64,000 nt of DNA, from contig NW_020289988.1 in the NCBI RefSeq assembly GCF_003144245.1, positions 1 through 64,000 on the forward strand, in the 5' to 3' direction. The notes beneath the pieces are model-generated. The model was not told where the DNA came from. It saw only the letters and a program-made list of their open reading frames with translations, and did not search any database. Source of the stretch: Jaminaea rosea (taxonomy: Eukaryota; Basidiomycota; Exobasidiomycetes; Microstromatales). Of this stretch, positions 10,844-17,630 are shown in pieces. How positions within the stretch are numbered: the stretch's first letter is position 1; each line of letters opens with the position of its first letter. The position numbers and the translations under genes are program-made.

Positions 10844-11591
10844 GCTGGGGAGGACAAGATGATGGTGAGGAGGACAAAGCAATTGGTGTTGAGGATAGCG
10901 CCTTTTATTATTCCAAGGCGCACAGCAATCGACGGCGTCACTTTGCCGCAGGGCATCGGGCAGGTCACGGACCTCGGACCTCCTCGTTATCGCCTCATTG
11001 CTGATGCAAGACGCGCGGATCTCGACGCTTTGCAGGGTCAATGACAGCGCCTACGGTCAGCAGTTGGCCCACGTATTTGCACTGCACTCAGCTTCAAGAC
11101 ACGCCGCCATCATCATCCGACTGCCGCAGATCAACGTCAGGGCATCAGTAAAAAGGATGGTCCGGCGCTGTGATAGGGCACACAAAAGTTGCTGGGAAGT
11201 CAGAGTCATCATCGCTGCGCCCTTGGAGCTGCGTAGCCGAGAGCCCCTTCCTGACTGGCGTCATCCTTTCCTCTAGCTCACGAAGGCGGCGGGATATGTC
11301 GGGCGCATTCGTCGATGATTGGAACCGAGACGGTGCAGACCGCACTGCAGCACCGTCGAGCTCAATCGCATCGCAGGGAAGGCCGCTTGTCATCATTGAC
11401 TGCAGTTACATTCCTCAGTCGCAGACGAGGGACACCACAAGCGGCTTGATGGGGCAGAGGCGGATCAGAGTTGGCATTCCGCATTCCGCATTCTCTCGTT
11501 GAAGAGAACGAAAGATCAGTCCCAGGCCAACACAAGATGTCCCAACAGCAAGCCCCACGACGACGGGTATGGCGCGGGCGTGGCCGTTCTC
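10844..11591. other. upstream region of paralogue A, downstream of paralogue B
   Basis: No supported gene. An AT-rich AATAATAAAAGG (reading toward paralogue A) about 75 bases before its ATG may be a TATA element. Short frames on both strands show no family pattern. Confidence 0.4.
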
Positions 11592-12234
11592 TTACCCCTC
11601 GTCATCAATAGCGGAGTCTTTGCCGTCGAGTCGCTTAGCCGGAGGCCCATCGTCCTCCTGTCCAGGTAGAGGACTATCAGCTGGCAGTCAAACAAGTCAG
11701 TAGAGGACGCCGCACTCACGAAAATAAGGCAACCTGGGCGCGTGTGATTGCCAGCAAGGCAAGCCGTCAACTCTCCTACGACACAGACCATCCAACTAGC
11801 TCTCCCTTCGCGCGTACTCACGATAAGCCCTTGTATTGTCAATACAGGCATGCGCCTGAACTTTCATCGTGTCGCAGTCGGCGGAGCAATCCGGTTTGAC
11901 GCAGGCTTTGGTCACTGGGTGCCCAGGCGCGACACTCTCGCAGTATCCGATCTCATTGGCCCCAGGCAGCGTACTACCGTAGAGGGTGCGAGTCTGCTCT
12001 CCGCTGCATTTCAGCTCCTTGGTCCAGCAATAGCCTGCAGGGCGAGGAGAAGAGGAGAGAGGTTAATCGGGTAGATAGAGGATGCTGGGACGGAAAGGAG
12101 CGACACTCGCCTAGGTAGTGGATCTCTCCCGCTTCTTTCGCCTCGTGCGTAGTGACCGCAGTGATCAGAAAGACGAGGCCAACGAGGAGTACGACGACGT
12201 GAGGCACGACGAGGGGTTTCAAGGCTTTGAGCAT
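11592..12234 (-). CDS. small secreted eight-cysteine protein, paralogue B
   Basis: Four exons: 12234-12111, 12034-11822, 11733-11720 and 11657-11592, encoding 138 residues. The signal peptide or anchor is hydrophobic (PHVVVLLVGLVFLITAV). The mature part begins near GEIHYLG|YCWTKELKCSG and has eight cysteines at C-x6-C-x21-C-x12-C-x4-C-x3-C-x9-C-x8-C. Intron 1 has a GC donor (GCGAGT). The third exon is 14 bases and encodes the RCLIF segment with the last cysteine. The acidic tail ends DSAIDDEG. Exon phases (1, 1, 0) are identical to paralogues A, C and D, so these copies share one ancestor gene. Function unknown. It is closest in sequence to paralogue C. Confidence 0.78.
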
Positions 12235-12965
12235 GATAAGAGCTGGAAAGAGGTGGAGATCTTGGGCAGAATTGGGAGTGGGAAAATACAGGCAATCAGC
12301 TTCCATTTGCGACGGTCTAAAGACAACCCGGCGACGCGTAGGGCTACAGCGCTTTCGAATCGCACAACGCAGCGCCCGCATCATCATGACAATGCCGCCG
12401 CCATTGGCTGCAGAGCACGCTTACCGGCAGAATCAGCGGGTGGCTAGCGCCTCAAAGGGCGAGACATGGCGGGGTAAATCGGAGGCGATGGCAGAGAACA
12501 CTGTAGTGGGCACCGCACGGCCATGACCATGCGTGGCTGCGATGTCAAAGCCGGCAAGACCAAGCTGTGCCCTCGATCCGCGAGGATTTGGTCCTGAGGA
12601 TCGTCGTCCAATGTTGCCGCCTCCGACCTCCCGACCGAGCGAGGCGGATGAGCGAGGCGAAGACGGCCCACACGAGGAGCTCCGACGGCATGATCAAAGC
12701 GCTCACTTCACGGCCGTGCTCGACATAGCCTGTTTCAGACATGATGCCATCGTAGAGGGTCACGCGCCGATCTGGACCATACCGTGTGGGCGCCAGGGCG
12801 CGGACCTCGCCGATCGTACAGGAATGGCAGTCCCTCTCATCGTGGGCAAGGGGCAACAGCTGATATAGGCAGCCCTCACTCGTCTCGCCATCTTCTCCAA
12901 CACCTCCTAACTGCCCTCGCAACCAAGCATCTACCACTACATCGACTACATCACCCCAGCGCAGT
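12235..12965. other. divergent upstream region between paralogue B and the nine-cysteine gene
   Basis: No gene supported. A minus-strand frame at about 12690-12870 contains VTLYDGIMSETGYVEHG, faintly like the second exon of the eight-cysteine family, but the cysteines are absent and no exon structure fits. Confidence 0.35.
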
Positions 12966-13712
12966 ATGGTCATGCTTCTTACCTGGACGCACACCGCCAT
13001 GGCTCTCGCCGCCACCCTCACCGTCTTTGGTGTCAACATTGCCCCTCGCGCCGGACACAACGTCGCTCTCGAAGGAGGCGCAGCGCTCGAGGCAGCCCGA
13101 GCCACACCCTTCCCCGACGAGGCCGAGCCTCAGCAGCCCCGCGACACCATCGTCATGCCGGTGGCTGATCATATCCTCGCAACGAGAAACGTAGAAATCG
13201 GCCACTGCTGCTCCAACAGCATGTGCAAGGACGAAGGCTCCTCGGTTCAAGGTGTGGCTCAGGGCAAGAACCAGGTCCCTAATTGCGTTGGCTTCAAGTT
13301 GAAGTATTCAGCCGACTCTTTCTGCTCGTCCTCCAACTGCTCCAGCGCCACGGGCAAGTGCCGCGGGGGAGGGTTTCCTGCGGGAGGATGCTTGAGCTTC
13401 AGCACGGGTGAAACGGTCGGCTGCGTGGCCATGGGCAGTGGTGCCGTCGAGTTGTTCAAAGAACGTGCCAGCCAGGGTGCTCCTCAGCCTCGGCTTCTCG
13501 CTTCCGGTCTCAACAAGGCTCGAGGCAAGCTCGACATCAACGCCGCTCGTGATACGCACACGGTGTACAAAGCTCGAGACGCTCCCGAAGTCAACTCGGC
13601 CCGTCACGCCACCATCGCGCGTAAAGCTACAGTCCGTGGCGAGCAAGAAGCCGCTCTCGCAATTGACGCTGACGGGATCATCAATGAGAAAACTGCCGCT
13701 CGCGACGAGTAG
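12966..13712 (+). CDS. secreted cysteine-rich protein, unrelated to its neighbours
   Basis: A single exon of 248 codons from the ATG at 12966. A hydrophobic leader (MALAATLTVFGVNIA) suggests secretion. The centre (residues about 80-155) holds nine cysteines: GHCCSNSMC, PNCVGF, SFCSSSNCSSATGKC, GGCLSF and VGCVAM. The C-terminal 90 residues are cysteine-free and rich in Ala, Arg and Asp, with repeated AR-D/H motifs (AARDTH, KARDAP, SARHAT, AARDE). An odd cysteine number would leave one free thiol. I recognise no family. It is the only gene of this type in the island of eight-cysteine paralogues, which makes a role at the cell exterior plausible but unproven. Confidence 0.6.
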   Translation: MVMLLTWTHTAMALAATLTVFGVNIAPRAGHNVALEGGAALEAARATPFPDEAEPQQPRDTIVMPVADHILATRNVEIGHCCSNSMCKDEGSSVQGVAQGKNQVPNCVGFKLKYSADSFCSSSNCSSATGKCRGGGFPAGGCLSFSTGETVGCVAMGSGAVELFKERASQGAPQPRLLASGLNKARGKLDINAARDTHTVYKARDAPEVNSARHATIARKATVRGEQEAALAIDADGIINEKTAARDE

Positions 13713-14198
13713 TCTCGCACATCGTCGTTGTCAGACTTCGCCAGAGCAGACCAGACACAAGCCGCTTCTCTCTCGAGCACATACTGTAGAGCCCTGTCTG
13801 TGACAATCCTCTACTCGTTCGAAATACATCCTCACTTCAATTCGACGATGTCGTCTTTCAGCCGAGCCCTGCACGCGCGTGGATGATCCATCCGCACGCA
13901 CAGCTTCGTCGCAAGCAGTGTCTGCGAGCGCCCGTGGGGTCTCTTGACTTCTCTGACGATGCGAAGGCCTCACAGCAACTAAATCCTCAAGGTGGATGTG
14001 CTCAACAGCACTGCGCAGACATGCGGATGACACGGCCGCGGCGGGTGGGGCATTTGCTCATGACACGCGCGCGTACTCTCAGGCGTCACTCTCGATGCCA
14101 AGCAAGATCGCTCCTGCCGCACAATGATGGGACACATGATCATTGATCTCAAAGGTGGGGATCAAAGAATGAGAGAGTCGTGACAAGGCCGCCGCTGA
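13713..14198. other. convergent intergenic stretch
   Basis: Lies between the 3' ends of the nine-cysteine gene and paralogue C. No coding frame or recognisable element. Confidence 0.4.
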
Positions 14199-14827
14199 TT
14201 ACTGCAGCTTGGACGTGCCAGCAGGCTCCTTGGCGCCACGGACTGCGGCGCGGTCGCTGATGGACGAGGGTGGCTTCGGGTCGGGAGCCTGAGTTGAAGA
14301 GAGCAGATAATTAGTGAAGCTCTCGAGCAGCTCGCGCCAGACAAGGCGCTCACGAATACGAGGCACTCTGTGCGCCGGCGCGCAAATCAGCAAAAGGTCT
14401 AGACGAGCAGCACTCCTCCTCCCCCTTTTGAACGACTCACTGTAAGCCCTCGTATCCTCGATGCAGGCGTGTGGCTTCACGTTCATGGCGTCGCATCCGC
14501 CTGTGCAGTCCGAGTTGATACAGCCATCGACGACTGGATGGGCGGATGCGAAGCTCTGGCAATCGCCAATGGCGTTGGCGCCTGGTAATTTGCCAGTGAC
14601 GGTGCGCGTCTTGACGCCGCTACACTTGAGTTCGCTGGGCCAGCAATAGCCTGTGGATAGGCAGCAAAGAAGAGTCACACGGGCTGCAGAGCTTAGGCTG
14701 ATGAGCGGAGGTATCACTCGCCTAGGTACGTCCCATTAGGGGCGGCGCCCTGACCAAGGACCGTCTTGATACCCAGGTGAGCAAGGCCGACGAGAACAGC
14801 GGTAAGAAGCTTGAAGTTGATGGGCAT
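14199..14827 (-). CDS. small secreted eight-cysteine protein, paralogue C
   Basis: Four exons: 14827-14722, 14650-14441, 14367-14354 and 14288-14199, encoding 139 residues. The signal peptide is MPINFKLLTAVLVGLAHLG and following residues. The mature domain reads TYLG|YCWPSELKCSGVKT and onward, with cysteine spacing C-x6-C-x20-C-x12-C-x4-C-x3-C-x9-C-x8-C. Intron 1 again starts GCGAGT. The microexon is 14 bases and encodes KCLVF. The tail APDPKPPSSISDRAAVRGAK is hydrophilic. Strong identity with paralogue B, for example LPGAN and a shared HACI-x-x-TRAY, points to a recent tandem copy. Function unknown. Confidence 0.8.
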
Positions 14828-16089
14828 GGCGTCGTGTGGTGGAGTGAGGAGGAAAGAACAGCGTGTCTCGATGAGCGCACCGCCTGTCGTGTGTAGAAGG
14901 GTCACGGGCAACGTAGCGGTAGCTCTGGAAGCAAAGGGCTTCGAGCGCGGTTCAAGATTACCCCGTCCCATCGTGGAAGGATAAGAAGAGGGTTGTCACG
15001 GTAAAACACGTGGCCGCCGCAGCCGGTGCTCGATTGCTTGCTTTGAGCAACGGTCGTCTTCAGGCTCAGCCTGCGCCATCAAGCTGGGCTGTGGTCCCGC
15101 GGAGTCATGGCGATCTCCCAATCCCGGCCGTACTTGTCGAGCGCCAGCCTTCGCAGTGCCTCATCGCCACAGCCCGTTCTAGTCATCAGTCATGCCCTCA
15201 TCGCACTCAAGTGGCGATCGCAGGCCGTTTTGCCGCCGTGAGCGGCCCGCAACCTTGCTCCGCCCAACGACGGCATTCACTCGGCAATGTGCGGCTCATT
15301 CCCCGCCGCATCTGGCCTGAGCCCGTACCATTCACGGCGGCGGCGCACCGTACGGCCCGACCCGCTTGACAGCAGGCCCGCATTCAAGGAGGCGACGTTA
15401 AGTAGCTCGGTGGGTCCCTCGGGTTTGACGCATCTTTCGTGAATTGCTCCATCTTCCTCTTGCTCACGCTCCATCTTCGCGGGTGGCACGACAGTCACCA
15501 CGGCTGGTTAGTTTGCGCCTCAAAGCGCCTGTTTATCACAAACGCGAAGTGAATGAGACCACGCCGCGCAACCTTTCCTCTCTCGCGCAGCAATGCTTCA
15601 CGTCACTCAACATCGTCAGCGTGCTCGCAATGACCATGGTCCGTGGGCTCCTCTTTCGAAGATCAGTATTGCTACGTGGGGAAGCACGGCGAATTCTGGT
15701 CCTTCCGCGTCTGAGCAGAAAGAGCGCGAAATCGAAGAGGCCCACATTTGGTGCACGCTCACGCTTGAGCAAAGTCATTGTTTGATACCGTCCCCAGATA
15801 CGACTTCCTTTCTCACCGATGAAATGAAATTCAGGCAGCAGGCCAGAGCAGGGTCAAAGGCTGGTGATTAGACGAAGGTTAGCAGACGGCTATGAAGAGG
15901 CGATCCTACAATCCACTGCCGTCGCGGTCACGTTCGCTGCTCAGATCACCTGTATCTGGTGCCTCGTCGCTATCTTTGCCAACGTCCTTCTCTCATCGTC
16001 GCACCTGCCTTCGCTGAACTCCCTCTTCACCAACGCACGCACACTTAAGCACCCTCTCTTACAGTATTGTACAGGAGATACCGATTGCC
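14828..16089. other. long divergent intergenic region, paralogues C and D
   Basis: About 1.26 kb between the starts of paralogues C (minus) and D (plus). I see no coding frame with family features. It probably holds the promoters of both genes. Confidence 0.4.
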
Positions 16090-16746
16090 ATGTTCGCCAG
16101 CGTCAAGCTGATGAGCGTGCTGCTCGTCGGTCTCGCCCTCCGGGTGACCTCTGCCCCACCTCCAGAGCGTCCTCAAAGCCGCTGGCTCGGTGAGTGTCCG
16201 TCCACCTCCAGCACACGACGATTTCCTCTGACAGCACCCACTCCATGCCAGGATACTGTTGGACCCACGATTACAAATGCGGCGGCATCAAGGTGAAAGC
16301 GATCGACGGCCCCTACCCGGGCAATATACAGGTCAGGGACTGTCTCAGCATTGCACCCCGTTATGATCTCATTGCGGCATGCCTAGATCCACGCTGCGTC
16401 AAGCGCTGCGTGCCTGTAGACACCAAGGCGGATGTCTGTCTGGAAGGCGCTGCCCTGTACCGTGAGTCAGGCTGTCAGCAGGTCCCACAGTGGTTCAGTG
16501 CTCACATCGCCCTTGCTGCTTCTTTACAGGCTGCCTCAAGTTCGTGAGTACCACCGGCTCAAATATGTCGCTGACGTTCACAGGTTCTCACACCTACTCA
16601 TCGCGCATGCACAGGTCAAGCCCTACGCCGCTGCTACTGCTCGCGATGGGCATTTCAATGTCACCACCGTTGACGCTCGAGCTTCGGACGATGTCGAAGG
16701 CCGAGCTGTGGAGTATGGTCATATGTTCATTGAGCAGGACGGATGA
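16090..16746 (+). CDS. small secreted eight-cysteine protein, paralogue D
   Basis: Four exons: 16090-16189, 16252-16461, 16530-16543 and 16615-16746, encoding 151 residues. The signal peptide is MFASVKLMSVLLVGLALRV and following residues. The domain starts RWLG|YCWTHDYKCGG, with cysteines at C-x6-C-x20-C-x12-C-x4-C-x3-C-x9-C-x8-C. Exon phases and the 14-base microexon (RCLKF) match A-C, but here intron 1 has an ordinary GTGAGT donor. It is the only copy of the four-exon type on the plus strand. The last acceptor is uncertain: an earlier CAG (exon from 16584) would give a different tail of about 30 residues. I prefer 16615, because the tail then carries a GRAV segment like the RAAVRG of paralogue C. 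Confidence 0.76.
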
Positions 16747-16815
16747 ATGACCGGCAGCGGCTGGCCCGTGACAGCGTCAACACTTGTGCTCTATCTCAAC
16801 TACATCACATGAATT

Positions 16816-17271
16816 CTACTCGATGCTGTTGGTCGCGTTGTCTTTCGGAATGCAGTATGTGAAGAAATCGCCGCCAGGTGCCGGAGCGTAGCATTGGCTC
16901 TTTGTCACGTTGATGCAGAGCTTGCAGTTGTGTTCAGCGCAGATCTCGCCAAAAGACACGGCCGATCGAAACGAGTGACAGCTGACAAGGATATTCGTGA
17001 CACCACTGGGGCCAACTTCGATGGAGTGGGGGTCCGCTCCACACTTGCGGTCGTAATAACAAGTGCCAACGAACCTGCCAGTCGGCTCGCCCTTGGCCTG
17101 CACTACAGTCAAGATCGTCAGGAGGATGCCAATGGCGACGAAGAGCTTAGTGTATAGCTGCGGCGTGCGAAGGAGAGGGTTTTCAAAGCAAGCTTGCAGG
17201 GAAGAGTAGTGCATCGTCAGCATACTCACCATGTTGAAAAGTTCGTGAATGGAGGCAAAGCGAGTGAGCAT
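16816..17271 (-). CDS. small secreted eight-cysteine protein, divergent paralogue E
   Basis: Two exons, 17271-17230 and 17157-16816, encoding 127 residues. The 72-base intron (GTGAGT...CGCAG) is a multiple of three and contains no stop, so an unspliced message would insert 24 residues. Splicing gives a hydrophobic leader (LYTKLFVAIGILLTILTVV) ahead of KGEPTGRFVGTCYYDRKCG. Cysteine spacing is C-x5-C-x20-C-x12-C-x4-C-x2-C-x7-C-x12-C, which matches paralogues A-D although little else does. The domain is in one exon, with no GC-AG intron and no microexon. It may be a retrocopy-like or anciently diverged member. An ATG at 17304 in the same frame is a less likely start. Confidence 0.65.
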   Translation of the reverse strand: MLTRFASIHELFNMVSMLTMHYSSLQACFENPLLRTPQLYTKLFVAIGILLTILTVVQAKGEPTGRFVGTCYYDRKCGADPHSIEVGPSGVTNILVSCHSFRSAVSFGEICAEHNCKLCINVTKSQCYAPAPGGDFFTYCIPKDNATNSIE

Positions 17272-17630
17272 GGTGAAGGAGGTGAAAAGATACAACGACG
17301 GCAATCGAGCGCTGACGAGCAGCTGCGCGCCCTTTGACCCAGACGATCATGAGGGACGGCAAGCCAGAGCTGCGCCGGCGCTTAATGACATGGCCAAATA
17401 CAGCGTTTCGGCTTTGCGAGCCGTCTTGCTTTCATCAGGTGGCTGCGCTTTGCTGCGAGCGGTCTGTCGGCTTCATACCTCCGCGTGTTCGCTCGTCAAG
17501 AGCGGCCCGATACCAAGCACGATCATCACACCTGCTCTTCGGCTCGCTCCGGTAAGGTCGTGGTATTGTGATCAGATAGCGTGAACAGCTCTTTGCAGTC
17601 GTGACAGAATGCTGCTCCTCTACAGATGGC
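17272..17630. other. intergenic, upstream of paralogue E
   Basis: No coding frame with support. It separates the secreted-protein island from the housekeeping genes that follow. Confidence 0.4.

Noticed and set aside
12690-12870. Possible sixth, broken copy of the eight-cysteine family on the minus strand
   Set aside because: VTLYDGIMSETGYVEHG faintly recalls the second exon, but the cysteine spacing is missing and no leader exon or splice sites fit.
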